A DNA stretch of 64,000 nucleotides from Caballeronia udeis. Its GTDB lineage: Bacteria > Pseudomonadota > Gammaproteobacteria > Burkholderiales > Burkholderiaceae. Each line of letters opens with the position of its first letter. Positions within the stretch are counted from its first letter, which is position 1. A program made the position numbers and the translations under genes. The stretch covers positions 19,389 through 83,388 of the forward strand of contig NZ_FCOK02000039.1 in NCBI RefSeq assembly GCF_001544555.2. The letters are read 5' to 3'. Below, piece after piece: positions 43,051-54,500 of this stretch. The notes below the pieces were generated by a model. The model did not search any database. It worked only from the letters and a program-made list of their open reading frames with translations, and was not told where the DNA came from.

Positions 43051-43860
43051 GTGAGCAAGCATCAACCTGAAGTGAACGCGTTTCTTGCGTTGTTGGACCA
43101 ATCCACGCCACCGCTCGGTACCTGGTTGATGGCGGGCACGGCGAGCAATGCAGAGGCGCTCGGCCATGCCGGATTCGACTGGCTGCTGATCGATATGGAG
43201 CACGGCCCAATCGATTTCCGCGACGCATGGCAGATGCTGCAGGCCATCGATTGCACGCCCGCAACGCCCATCGTGCGCGTGGCGGGCAGCGACGATCCCG
43301 TGCTCGTCAAGCGGGCACTCGACCTCGGCGCGCGGACGTTGATGTTTCCGTATGTGCAGAGCGCCGAGCAGGCGCGCCGGATCGTCGCATCGGCGAAGTA
43401 CCCGCCGCTGGGACAGCGGGGCTTTGCGGGCGTGCATCGCGCAAGCCGCTATGGCACGTTCAGCGACTACAGCAGGCTCGCAAACGGACTAACTACGTGC
43501 ATCGTGCAACTCGAAACGCCTGAGGCCATCGAACGCCTCGAAGAAATTGCCGCAGTCGAAGGTGTCGATGCGCTGTTCATCGGCCCGGGTGATCTGTCGG
43601 CGGCATTGGGCAGCATCGGCAACCTGCAGAGCGAACGCGTGCAGGCGCTGATGCGATCGGCGGCGCAGCGCGCTCGCGCGGTCGGCATACCCATCGGGAC
43701 CCTTGGCCCCACGCCTGAGATGGTCAAGGATTTTGTCGATATGGGTTACGACTATGTGGCCGTCGGCTCCGATCTCGTGTTCATGATGCAGCAGGCGAAG
43801 TCGGTGCTCGCACGCATGAAGGGACACACCGACAACGCACCGATGACGGTGGCCTACTGA
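43051..43860 (+). CDS. HpcH/HpaI-family class II aldolase
   Basis: A 269-residue metal-dependent aldolase. 'LIDMEHGPID' holds the catalytic His, 'IVRVAGSD' the Arg, 'QLETPEAI' and 'GPGDLSAAL' the metal-ligand Glu and Asp. The family splits 2-keto-3-deoxy acids into pyruvate and an aldehyde, the next step after the dehydratase. The start is GTG at 43051 with AGAGG upstream, 17 bases after the dehydratase stop. It is coupled to the SDR gene by TGATG. Confidence 0.92.
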   Translation: MSKHQPEVNAFLALLDQSTPPLGTWLMAGTASNAEALGHAGFDWLLIDMEHGPIDFRDAWQMLQAIDCTPATPIVRVAGSDDPVLVKRALDLGARTLMFPYVQSAEQARRIVASAKYPPLGQRGFAGVHRASRYGTFSDYSRLANGLTTCIVQLETPEAIERLEEIAAVEGVDALFIGPGDLSAALGSIGNLQSERVQALMRSAAQRARAVGIPIGTLGPTPEMVKDFVDMGYDYVAVGSDLVFMMQQAKSVLARMKGHTDNAPMTVAY

Positions 43861-44633
43861 TGAGCGCGATCTATTCCTCGCTTGCGAACACGGTCGTGTT
43901 CGTGTCGGGCGGTGCGTCGGGAATCGGGGCGACGCTTGTCGATGCGTTTGTCGCGCAGCGGGCGCGAGTCGCGTTCTGCGATCTCGATGAAACCGCCGGT
44001 CTCGCCCTGTGCGAGCGGTACCCGGCGGCGACGCGTCCGTGGTTCGCGCGCTGCGACATTCGCGACGTAGAGGCGTACAGGCAGACACTCGATGCGGCCG
44101 CCCAGGCGCTTGGGCCCATCCGCGTACTTGTCAACAACGCAGGTCGCGACGACCGGTGCGCGCTGCAGGATCTGACGCTCGAACGTTGGGACGACATGAT
44201 CCGCACGAATCTCACGCATCACGTATTCGCGGCGCAGCGCGCAGCGCCGGCGATGGCGCGTGAAGGTGGCGGCTCGATCATCAACATGGGTTCGATCTCG
44301 TGGTTGCGCGGGCGTCCCAATCTCATCGCATACACGGCAGCGAAGGCGGCTATCAGCGGTATCTCACGCACGCTCGCGCGGGAGCTGGGCGGCGACAACA
44401 TTCGTGTCAACGCGGTGTTGCCAGGCCCTGTGCTGACCGAGCGGCAACAGGCGCTGTGGTTCGATTCCGCCGACGCAAAGCGCTTCGTCGAATTGCAGTG
44501 TCTGAAGTTCCCGGTCCAGACAACGCACATCGCCGACATGGTGCTGTTTCTCGCGTCGGACCAGTCGGCAGCCGTCACAGGTCAGAACATGATTGTCGAC
44601 GCCGGGTTGGCGCAGGTGTCGGTGGTCGGATAG
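43860..44633 (+). CDS. Short-chain dehydrogenase, probable sugar 1-dehydrogenase
   Basis: A 257-residue SDR. 'VSGGASGIGATLVDAFV' binds the cofactor; an Asp at the end of strand 2 ('CDLDE') favours NAD; 'VNNAG', Ser in 'NMGSISWLRG', and 'YTAAKAA' complete the active site; the C-terminus is 'GQNMIVDAGLAQVSV'. In this context it is most likely the aldose dehydrogenase that forms the lactone for the SMP-30 enzyme (xylose, arabinose or fucose type). The ATG shares a base with the aldolase stop (TGATG). Confidence 0.88.
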   Translation: MSAIYSSLANTVVFVSGGASGIGATLVDAFVAQRARVAFCDLDETAGLALCERYPAATRPWFARCDIRDVEAYRQTLDAAAQALGPIRVLVNNAGRDDRCALQDLTLERWDDMIRTNLTHHVFAAQRAAPAMAREGGGSIINMGSISWLRGRPNLIAYTAAKAAISGISRTLARELGGDNIRVNAVLPGPVLTERQQALWFDSADAKRFVELQCLKFPVQTTHIADMVLFLASDQSAAVTGQNMIVDAGLAQVSVVG

Positions 44634-44854
44634 CGAACAGGTTGCGGGACTGGATGACAATGTCCCGCCTGGCTTCTGCTCGCTTCTTTCTGGAGGATAT
44701 CCTTCGGGCGCGGATGGCGCCTGATCTGAACAGAAAACCGCAGCGACGAAGCTACCGAACGCAGTATTCTCTGCATAAGGTAGGCACGCAACGCGTTGCT
44801 GCAGCACATGTAATGGGCGATGAGCCCACCAAAAAAACATGATCGAGACAACAG

Positions 44855-46216
44855 ATGGAAATTGAGACGCTAGGCTATTTTCCGGCGAGGTCGCGCAATC
44901 GCGCGCGCCTTGCCTATCTATTCGGCGCCCTTGGCGGCATCCTCTTTGGCTATGACAGCGGCGTGATCGCGGGAGCGTTGTTGTTTATCCGCAAGGATAT
45001 GTCGCTCAACGCACATCTGCAGGGCATGGTGGTGGGCGGACTGCTGCTCGGCGCCATGATTGGCGCTTGCGGCACAGCGCGGCTTGCGGATCGCTTCGGT
45101 CCACGCAAGATGCTGATTGGCGCGGGTGCGATGTTCATTGTCACGTCGGTTCTGTCCGCATTTGCACCCGATCCGATGACGCTGATCGTTGCTCGCGTGC
45201 TGATTGGCATCACGATCGGCGTATCGACCACGCAAGTGCCCCTGTATCTGTCTGAAATTGCGCCGAAACACATCCGGGGCGGTCTTGCGTCGATGAATCA
45301 GTTGGCGATTGCGACAGGCATTCTGATTTCGTACGTGGTGTGCTATCTGCTGGCAGCGCATGGGCAATGGCGCTGGATGCTGGGTCTCGCGGCTGTGCCG
45401 TCTGTCTTTCTGACAATCGGCATGTTCTTTCAGCCGGACTCGCCGCGTTGGCTCGTGCGTCAAGGCCGCGTTAGCGAAGCGCGCCGTGTGCTGGAAATTA
45501 CCAACACGCCGGGCGATGCAGCCGAATCATTGCGCGAGATTCAACAGGCCAACGAGACTTCGACCACGGTACGTCTGATCGACCTGCTGAAATCGAAGGC
45601 ACTTCGTCCGACTCTGATCAGTGTGTTTGGACTGGCCATGCTTCAGCAGGCATTGGGCATCAACACAATCGTCTACTACGCGCCGACGATTCTGCGCGCG
45701 GCGGGCTTCGGTGAATCGGCGGCGTTGCTCAACAGCGTGGGGCTCGGGGTGTTGTCGATCATCATGACGATCTTTGCGGCACGTGTGGTCGATCGTCTCG
45801 GGCGCCGGCCACTTCTGATCGGTGGTGCGCTCGTGATGGCGTCGAGCATGGCAACGCTTGGCTGCGTATTCCATTTCGGCGGTCCTGCTACTGCAGCGGG
45901 CAGTATTGTGGCCGTGGGCGCGCTCGCCTTTTTCAAGGCGGCCTTTTCGTTCAGTTGGGGTCCGCTCGTCTGGGTGATGATGCCGGAACTGCTGCCGATG
46001 CGGATTCGCGCGCGCACCATGTCTGCCGCCGCGCTCGCCATGTTCCTGGTGAATTTTATCGTCGCATCGACCTTTCCCGCATTGCTGGAGACGGGGGCTG
46101 CCTCGGCATTTGCGGTGTTCACGGTCTGTTGCCTGGTGGCTTTCCTGTTCGCGATCTATCGCATAAGGGAAACCGCGGGTCTGAGTCTCGAAGAGATTGA
46201 GAGGACCGTGTGCTGA
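44855..46216 (+). CDS. Sugar:proton symporter, MFS sugar-porter family
   Basis: A 453-residue transporter with 12 membrane segments. 'GYDSGVIAGALLFI' in segment 1, 'RLADRFGPRKMLI', 'PLYLSEIAPKHIRG' after segment 4, 'QQALGINTIVYYAPTI' in segment 7 and 'DRLGRRPLLIGG' are the signatures of the sugar-porter family (XylE/AraE/GalP type). It would bring the pentose or deoxyhexose into the cell for the adjacent enzymes. It starts about 220 bases after the SDR gene and is followed by a porin gene. Confidence 0.92.
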   Translation: MEIETLGYFPARSRNRARLAYLFGALGGILFGYDSGVIAGALLFIRKDMSLNAHLQGMVVGGLLLGAMIGACGTARLADRFGPRKMLIGAGAMFIVTSVLSAFAPDPMTLIVARVLIGITIGVSTTQVPLYLSEIAPKHIRGGLASMNQLAIATGILISYVVCYLLAAHGQWRWMLGLAAVPSVFLTIGMFFQPDSPRWLVRQGRVSEARRVLEITNTPGDAAESLREIQQANETSTTVRLIDLLKSKALRPTLISVFGLAMLQQALGINTIVYYAPTILRAAGFGESAALLNSVGLGVLSIIMTIFAARVVDRLGRRPLLIGGALVMASSMATLGCVFHFGGPATAAGSIVAVGALAFFKAAFSFSWGPLVWVMMPELLPMRIRARTMSAAALAMFLVNFIVASTFPALLETGAASAFAVFTVCCLVAFLFAIYRIRETAGLSLEEIERTVC

Positions 46217-46274
46217 CATGGAAAGCTCGCAACCGAGCGCAGGCTCATAAGTTGAATTTATTTTTAACTCGATT

Positions 46275-46287
46275 TGTTAGCGCTACC
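46275..46287 (+). promoter_or_regulatory. LacI-type operator O3 upstream of porin gene
   Basis: TGTTAGCGCTACC contains the same 11-mer as O1 and O2. It lies about 85 bases before the porin start, in a region with a weak TTGAAT-17-TGTTAG promoter match. It indicates that the porin belongs to the same LacI regulon. Confidence 0.65.
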
Positions 46288-46371
46288 TTTGGCGGGGCAA
46301 ATGCAGATCGAATTTGCGGTATTGAGTGCGGTGGCCAACCGGCTCATTCAACAAGTACTGAGGAGACCGTT

Positions 46372-47586
46372 GTGAAAACAAGGAAGGGGCTGTTCGTCGG
46401 CTTATCGGTAGTTTGCGCCACCGCGGTGCCGGGCATCACACATGCACAAAGCAGTGTCACGCTCTATGGCGTGATCGACAATGGCATCGCCTACTCGAAC
46501 AGCCAGACAACGCTGGGCTCCACGCACGGAGGCGCGCACAACATACAGCTCTCGCCAGGCATCTGGGAGGGCAGCAAGTTCGGTATGACTGGAAGCGAGG
46601 ACCTGGGCGGCGGCCTGTCCGCTATCTTCAACCTCATGTCGCGTTTCAGTTCTGCAAATGGCAACGCGCAGTTTGCGGGTGCGATGTTTGCTCAGCAGGC
46701 GTGGGTAGGGTTGAAGGACCAGACTTACGGCAGCTTGACGCTGGGCCGCCAATATTTGTCCTACTACTGGATGATTGCGCCGTATTCGCCGACCAACTGG
46801 CTGACGGGCTTCTCCGGCGCCCACCCCGGCGATCTCGACAATTTCGATACGGACTACAAGTCGAACAACACCGCCTTGTATACGACGCCAACTGTCCACG
46901 GATTCACGGCCAGCGCTTCGTACGCACTCGGCGGTACGCCAGGAGGCATCAATACGGGCTCAAGCTGGAGTGCAGGTGCGAAATATAAAATGGGTCCGTT
47001 CGGAATCGGCGCCGGGTTTGAACGCTTCAACAATGCTACGCCGGGCGGGGGAGCATGGGGCGCGAATTCCACTGCCACAAACAATGGCCAACAGGGGGTC
47101 TCGGCTGTCACAAACGGATACCAGACCGCCGCGGCACAAAACCGGTTCGCGGTGACTGGGGGGTATGCCTTTACGCCCGACGTCGATCTTTCATTGTCCT
47201 ATTCGAACGTCCAGTACGTTCCGGGGATTGGATCGGCATTCAAGTCGCAAGCAGTCTGGAATACGTTCGGCGCAGTGATGCACTACCGCGTGGCAACGGT
47301 ATGGGATTTCTCTGCTGGATACAGTTACACGCGCGCAAGCAAGGCAAATGGAATCACGAACGGCGCGCAGTATCAGCAAGGCTCGCTGGCGGAATTCTAT
47401 AGCCTCTCCAAGCGGACGGGTCTCTACATGGTGCAGGCTTATCAGCGAGCGAATGGACAGACTCTTGGTTCGAATGGCGTTTCCATCATTGCCGCGACTG
47501 CCTCCATTGGTGACGGATTCAATTCATCGCCGTCGTCGTCACGCAGCATGGTGACAGTAGCGGCTGGTGTAGTTCACCATTTCTAA
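46372..47586 (+). CDS. Gram-negative porin, Burkholderia type
   Basis: A 404-residue trimeric porin. The signal peptide ends 'THAQ', then 'SSVTLYGVIDNGIAYSNS', 'KFGMTGSEDLGGGLSAIFNL', 'FAQQAWVGLKDQTYGSLTLG' and a C-terminal 'VAAGVVHHF' with terminal Phe. The start is a GTG at 46372 with AGGAG 6 bases upstream; longer in-frame sequence upstream has no signal peptide. An operator of the LacI type precedes it, so it is probably a sugar-induced porin that serves the preceding symporter. Confidence 0.93.
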   Translation: MKTRKGLFVGLSVVCATAVPGITHAQSSVTLYGVIDNGIAYSNSQTTLGSTHGGAHNIQLSPGIWEGSKFGMTGSEDLGGGLSAIFNLMSRFSSANGNAQFAGAMFAQQAWVGLKDQTYGSLTLGRQYLSYYWMIAPYSPTNWLTGFSGAHPGDLDNFDTDYKSNNTALYTTPTVHGFTASASYALGGTPGGINTGSSWSAGAKYKMGPFGIGAGFERFNNATPGGGAWGANSTATNNGQQGVSAVTNGYQTAAAQNRFAVTGGYAFTPDVDLSLSYSNVQYVPGIGSAFKSQAVWNTFGAVMHYRVATVWDFSAGYSYTRASKANGITNGAQYQQGSLAEFYSLSKRTGLYMVQAYQRANGQTLGSNGVSIIAATASIGDGFNSSPSSSRSMVTVAAGVVHHF

Positions 47587-48534
47587 TTGCGACTGGTCAG
47601 CACAGCCACCCATGTCGACACACTGTGTCTGCTCCGGTGCGCTGTGCACTACGTTTCACTGCTCCTTGTCATTTGAGGAATAAGCGCGTCATGTCCTGCA
47701 CGGTCGCCGTGGGCTTCATGATGGTTTCGGCCGCTTTGCTCAGCAAACGGCCCTTCGATTGCCGAAGGCAAACGCTGCTTCTCCGGCCGGAACTATCATC
47801 CGGCGATATATCTGACAATATTTGCCAGACCGCCGCTGACAACCGCTAAAACGGTACTGACTTGACGAATCTCCCGGGCGAATTGGGCGTAGCTACCCCT
47901 TCCGACAGCGCAGATCAAAGCATTCACCGGATTGCCTCTTTATCATCTGACGATTCGGTCATGAAACTCCGCCTATTTACGTCCAGAAACCACCTTGAAT
48001 TTTACATTGGAAAGATGTTGACGGCACCGCTGCTTGCTGGCATCATCTTTCCAACGTAAAAATGCGTCTCGCACTACACGTCGCTGAACAGACGCGGACG
48101 CAAGGTCTGCGGGTGGAAGCAGTCGCCGCGGTCGGCGGCCGCATTGCTTCAATGTCTGATCAGGAACCGTCCGCATTCTCTTGCGAATCGCAATGATGCT
48201 CGGGAACCGGGACTCGCCGTAACCGCTGTAGCAAGAGGAAGCAACGGCGTCGATTGGATAGCGTCGTTTTCACTTGACCAAAAAAGCGGACGTGAATTGA
48301 GCGTCCGATGCATCACCCTGAAGAATCCTCGGCGCTAGTTAGCGCGTCGCATTGGCGACGATTGGTCCAGAAGAGATCGCGGTCTGGTCCAGACGAAGGC
48401 ATCGAAAGAATTAACAAAAGCTCCATCGGTAATAAACAACTTAGGAATGCGATGCGATGTCGAATTGAATGTCGACGGAATCATGTCGCGTGTACGTACA
48501 TCAACACACTTTTTCGTTTTTGACAGGACATCTC
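47587..48534. other. Long gene-free region before the autotransporter
   Basis: About 950 bases with no recognisable protein. Short open frames lack family resemblance. It contains an 11-bp inverted repeat (48007-48054) related to motifs at 57428 and may hold the promoter and a long 5' leader of the autotransporter gene. Confidence 0.5.
48007..48054. repeat. Inverted repeat TTGGAAAGATG
   Basis: TTGGAAAGATG at 48007-48017 and its exact complement at 48044-48054, 26 bases apart. The core TGGAAAGATGTTGAC recurs at 57431. It is possibly a transposon-end relic. Confidence 0.6.
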
Positions 48535-51500
48535 ATGTCGGCATCCAGATTCTTTTTCGCCAGAACCCACATCGCTCCGTTTCCAATGCGAGCGTGCACG
48601 GTGTCAATACTCCAGTCGTTCGCGGTCCTCTCGATCGCCGGCGTGACGGCAAGCTTGTTTGCGGTCCCCGCCTTCGCGCAGGGGCAATCCGTCAGGTCGG
48701 CATCGGGTTGCAGCCCAGCCAGCGGCACGCCAAACCAGCTGATCCTTTGCGGCACTAGCGGAGGCGTTGGTCAAACCGGACAGTCGCCTTCCCCGATCGC
48801 TGTATCGGTGACTTCACCACAGACTTTGGCTGCGACGCCCACCTGGAGCGCAATGCAACTGGAGACGTATGGTGGAGCGGGAGGCTCAGGCAACACAGAC
48901 GGCAGCGACGGCGGCGCAGGCGCGGCGGGAAGCGGTATCACTGCGGCCGTAGGTGCAGGCGTCAACGCGTCCGGGGCGAACCCGGGCGGTATTCTGCAAT
49001 TCGTCTCTCAGGGCGGCGCCGGTGGCGGCGGGCAAGGCGCCAAGATTGGGACGGTTGGGAAGGGCGGCGCGGGAGGTGACGGTGGGCAGATTCAGGTGAC
49101 GATGAACGGTTCTGTTTCTTCCACGGACGCTTCTTCGCCAGGGCTGACCGTGCTCTCTCAAGGCGGATCGACGCTGTACGGCGACGACGGCAGCCTTGGC
49201 TACTATCCGTCGAAATCCGGAAACGCCGGAGGTAGCGGGCCGGTGAACGTCGCGATTGGCGGAGTGATATCGACGGTCGCGACCGGTGCGCTCGTTGAAG
49301 CCTTCGGCGGCACCGGCGTGAAGGGCGCGGACGATAACGCAGGAGTCCTGTCGGCGGCGGGCAGCAATGGGGGCGACGGCGGCGCGTCCAGTTCGCCCGT
49401 GGAGGCTAGCGTGACGGGCACCATTCAGTCCTCGGCCGGGGACGGCATTGACGTCCTTGCGCAAGGTGGCACCGGCGGCCAGGGAGGTTTGGGTCAATAT
49501 TCGCCGGGAGCAAGTGGCGGCGCCGGCGGGGGTGGCGGATCGGCTCCGCAGAGCACCCTGACGATATCGGGCAGCGTCAGCGCAGCAACACTTCTCTACC
49601 AGGGTGTCATACCGTCAGCGGGCGCCACGGTGCGAAGTATTGGCGGCCAGGGTGGCGACGGAAATACCGGAAACGGGGGGGAGAGTGGTGTCGGCGGTAA
49701 CGGTGGCACCGGCGGTAACGGCAATAACGCTACGTTGACGCTTCAGTCCGGAGGGTCCGTTACCGGCGGAATAAATGTTTTGAGCGCAGTTTCGGGGGGC
49801 GGAGACGGCGGCGCCGGCGGTGATTCATCGGGCACCACGACAACGGGCGGCAATGGAGGCGTGGGTGGCGTCGGCGGCAATGCAATCGTCGATGTCGGGC
49901 AAACGCCCACGGGCGTCACGGGCGCCACGACGTCCGTGACCGGCGCGCCGCATCAAGCGACAGTAGGGGTCTCCGCCATCAGCTATGGCGGTGCAGGGGG
50001 GGCGGGTGCGGTCGCGGCGGGCAGCAGTTATGCGGGCGGTGGCACGGGCAATATCGGAGGACAAGCGGGATCGGCATCGGTAACCATCGAGAGCAACGGC
50101 GTTGTCACCACTCAAGGCGACGACACGCCTACCAGTTCATCTTCCGTGGCTCCAGCGGTGCTGGTTCGGTCGAATGGAGGCGTAGGAGGTGCGGGCGGCA
50201 AAGGCGCAGCAATTGGTACCAATGCCGGTGACGCGGGCCAGGGCGGCGCAGGCAATACCGCGACAGCGGTCATCAATGGCACAGTGAGCACGAGCGGCAG
50301 TTTCGCGCATGGCGTGCTGGCGCAAAGCGTCGGTGGCATGGGCGGTAAGGGTGGCGACGCGAGCGGTATCTTTTATTCGCGCGGCGGCGCAGCCAGCAAT
50401 GGCGGTGCGGGCGGTGAGGTCTATGTATCGGGCAGCGGCGGCAGCATTACCACGACCGGTACGGGCGCTGATGGCATTCTTGCGCAGAGCATAGGCGGCG
50501 GTGGCGGAAGCGGTGGCAACGCAGCCTCACTCGGCAACCTGGCATTCGGTGGCAATGGCGGTGCCGGCGGCGACGCACAAGCCGTCACGGTCGGCCTCTC
50601 AGGCAGCGACTCGAGCTCGGCGGTTCTCAACGACACCATCATCACCCGAGGCGACTCCGCGGCCGCCATCGTTGCGCAAAGCATCGGGGACGCCGGTGGT
50701 AACGGCGGCAATGCTTTCGCGGCAGGCATCATCGCGCCTACCCTTGCCATCGGTGGTGACGCCAAGGGCGGCGGTAGCGGCTCGACTGTCACCGTACAGA
50801 ACGATGGTCTTGTCACGACCTTCGGTCAGCAGTCAGGCGGCATCGAGGCACAGAGCATCGGCGGCGGCGGCGGCAACGGCGGCACTGCCGTTGCGCTCAA
50901 TGCCGGCGTTCAGGTCTCCACGTCTTTCGCGCTTGGCGGCTCCGCAGGCTCCGGGCAATCCGGCGGCGCGGTGACAGTGACAAACAATGACCAGGTCTCG
51001 ACATACGGCGCCGATGCTTACGGCATCAAGGCCCAGAGCATTGGTGGCGGGGGCGGTCAAGGCGGTTCAGCGCTGGCAAGCGCCGTCGCTTTGAGTGGCG
51101 ATCCTGAATTTCCGACGACCTCGGTCAGCGTCGCCATTGGCGGCGGCGCGGGCGCAGGCGGAGACCAGACCAAAAGCCCGGTCACAGTCAATGACGCGGG
51201 CCTCGTCACGACCGCCGGAGATGGCGCGATCGGCATCATCGCGCAGAACATTGCCGGCGGCGGTGGCAACGGCGGCGACTCGACTGCATCGTCGTATGCG
51301 AAGGCGTCAAAAGATGGCACCAGCATCTCGGCCAGTTCGAGCGTTGGTGGCAAGGGTGGAGCGGGCGGCAGCGGCGGCGCGGTCACCGTCAACGGAAACG
51401 GTGGCCTGGTTGCGACGATGGGGGCTGACGCATACGGCGTCCTTGCGCAGAGCGTGGGTGGCGGCGGTGGCGTGGGCGGCACCGGCGACTCGACGGCGTC

Positions 51501-54500
51501 CACTAGCGGCGGGACTCAAAGCTTCAGCACGTCGATTACCGTTGGAGGCTCAGGTGGCACGGGCGGCAGCGGAGGTTCCGTCAATGTCAATAACAACGGC
51601 AACGGTACGGGCACCAACATTGTTACCGCGGGCGACGGTGCCAATGCCATCCTCGCGCAAAGCATCGGCGGCGGTGGCGGCGCGTCAGGCGGCGGTACGG
51701 GCGCGGCAAATGGCAGCAACAATACGCTGAAGCTGGCCGTAACCGTGGGCGGAAACGCCGGCAAGGGCGGCACCGGTGGGCAGGTGACGGTCGACAACAG
51801 CGCAGCCTTGCTGACGAAGGGCGCGGATGCCGATGCCATCATGGCGCAAAGCATCGGCGGCGGCGGCGGCAAAGCGGGCAAGGGCGCCTCCACGACCGGC
51901 GGCGCGCAAAACCCCGAAACGGTGATCAACAACATGACGAATGCGCTTGCCAACGGGCTGGGTGCCGGCGCAGGCGGCGCGACCAAGGTTGCGGATGGCG
52001 TGTACCAGATCAGCAACGACGTGCTAAAGGGCATTAAAAGCATCTCGCAGTTGAACTCGGCGATCACCGGCGGTGATTCGGGTGGTGTTCAAGCTGTGCG
52101 CGATAGCGACAGCGATGATGATGACGATTCTGGCTCCGCCGGCAGTCTCGCGCTGCAGGCGACGATTGGTGGAAAGGGTGGCACCGGCGGCATAGGCGGG
52201 AGCGTCAGCGTCGCTAATACGAACGCCATCGAGACGGACGGCGTCAAGTCCGATGCCATCTTTGCACAGAGCATTGGCGGCGGCGGTGGTGTGGGCGGCG
52301 CGACGAGCTTTTCCGGCAGCGCCAACAGTGGAGACACCGGTGACACCGGCGGCGGCAGCAACACAAATGCGGGACTCACCCTTGGCGGAAATGGCGTAAG
52401 CGGTGGCGACGGTAGTTCGGTCACCGTCGCCAACAGCGGCACCATCGCGACGAACGGCGTTTCTTCGTATGCGATCGATGCGCAAAGCGTCGGTGGTGGC
52501 GGTGGTAAGGGGGCCGTCACCGGCTCTCAAGACGGCGCGCTGAAGAATTTCAACGTGACCGTCGGCGGGTCAGGCGGCGCGGGAGGCAACGGCGGCACCG
52601 TGACGGTGAACAATGATGGAGCGGTCGCCACCTCCGCGAACGAATCGTTCGGCATGCTCGCTCAGAGCGTGGGCGGCGGCGGCGGAACGGCCCAGGTGCT
52701 GTCCAGCGACGTGGGTGCATCGGATAGTGGAAACAACCCGAAAATCAGTGTGACACTCGGCGGAAGCGGCGGTGCCGGCGGAGCAGGCAACACGGTACAA
52801 GTCACCATGGGCCAGAATGCGCCTGGCAGCGTCACCACGAGCGGCGCGGATGCGATTGGCATCGTGGCACAGAGCATTGGTGGAGGCGGCGGCACGCTCA
52901 CGACCACCAGCGCGACCAACTCGACCACTGGCGGCGTCCAGCAGACAACAATCGTACCGCTTCAAATCGGCGACAAAGATGGCGCGAGCGGCAACGGCGG
53001 TGAGGTTGACGTGACGCTCGGCGCGGTGGCGCATTCGAGCGACTCGTATGTGCTGACAACGGGAGCCGGTGCGTACGGCATTCTGGCGCAAAGCGTGGGT
53101 GGAGGCGGAGGTCTGTTTGTTGGCGCGACGCCGGGCAGCTCTCTCGCGACGCTGTTTGGCGGTACGAAGCAATCGGGTGACGGTGGCGCCGTCAACGTCA
53201 ACATGAACAACACGTCCTGGATCTCGACAAGCGGTGCGGGCGCCGTCGGTGTTTTCGCGCAAAGCGTGGGCGGTGGCGGCGGCGTGATCGGCAGCATGCA
53301 AAACGTCAATCTGGCTTCGGGACTGCAGTCGACGCCGACCACCGAGAGCGGCCAGGGTGGCAATGTTTCGGTCAATATCGGAAGCAACAGCAGCATCGTC
53401 ACGGGCGGGGACGATGCCCACGCGATCTTCGCACAAGCGGTGGGCGGAGGCGGTGGCGTTATCGCAGGCGCGAATAACTCAGGTTATGCGTTCGCAGGAG
53501 CGAGCCCGGCCAAGTGCAGTAGTTCGCAGCCCTGTACGGGGAACGTCAGCGTTGCGCTGAGCGGGGGTTCCATCGTTCGGACTTCAGGCCAGGGCGCGTA
53601 TGGCATCTATGTACAAAGTCGCGGAAACGGCTCAAACAATACGTCGATCAATATTGGAAGTGGCAGCTCTGTCGAGTCGTGGGCCAACTCGGCGGGCGGT
53701 ATCTTCGTTGATGGCGCGGGGACAAACACGATCGACAACTACGGCACGATCGACAACGGCACGCTCACGAACAAGAACACGCCGAGCGTCAACGGAATCG
53801 TCGTGGCATCGGCATCGACGACACCGGTTGCGATTACCAACGAGGCCGGATCCAGCTTTTACGGCAATACCACGCTTGCCGATGGCAGCACGATCAACGG
53901 AAAGCCTTCCTCGACGCTGAGCGCGACGTCGCTCGACCTCGGTGGATCCCATAGCACGTTGACCAACGGTGGCACGCTGGAAGTGGGCGGATCGGCGATT
54001 TCGTCCTTGCAGATCAACGGCAACGTCGTGCAGCAGCAAAGCGGGCAAATCATGATCGACAGCGATCATGTGGCGGGAACGAGTGACCGTGTGACCATCA
54101 CAGGCAACGCGACGCTCGCCGGCGAGGTGGTCATGCGCCCGACGCGCCTGACCAACAGCACGCTCGACGTGATGGATGTGCACGGCGTGCTCGACGCGTC
54201 GCAACTGCAGGCAAGCAATCCGTATCTCGTCAACTACACGCTGTCGGCTGGCAGCACGCCCACCGCGCAGGGCGGCGGCGAGTCGCTGGATGTCACGCCG
54301 CACGCGAACTTCGCCGCCAGCGCGGCAGGTCTGAGCGCGAGTGCGCAGTCGTTGGCGAACCACCTGCAGGCGAACTTCGATTCGGGTGCGGGCGCCAATG
54401 CGCTGGGCACCCTGTTCGCGCAGTTGGCGAACGGCGTTCAGAACCACGCCGCTTATAACGCTGCGCTCAACAGGCTCGGCAATGAAACTCAGCAGGCCAT

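Noticed and set aside
47625..48059. Short plus-strand frames in the gap before the autotransporter
   Set aside because: No family resemblance, poor ribosome-binding sites, and codon use unlike neighbouring genes.
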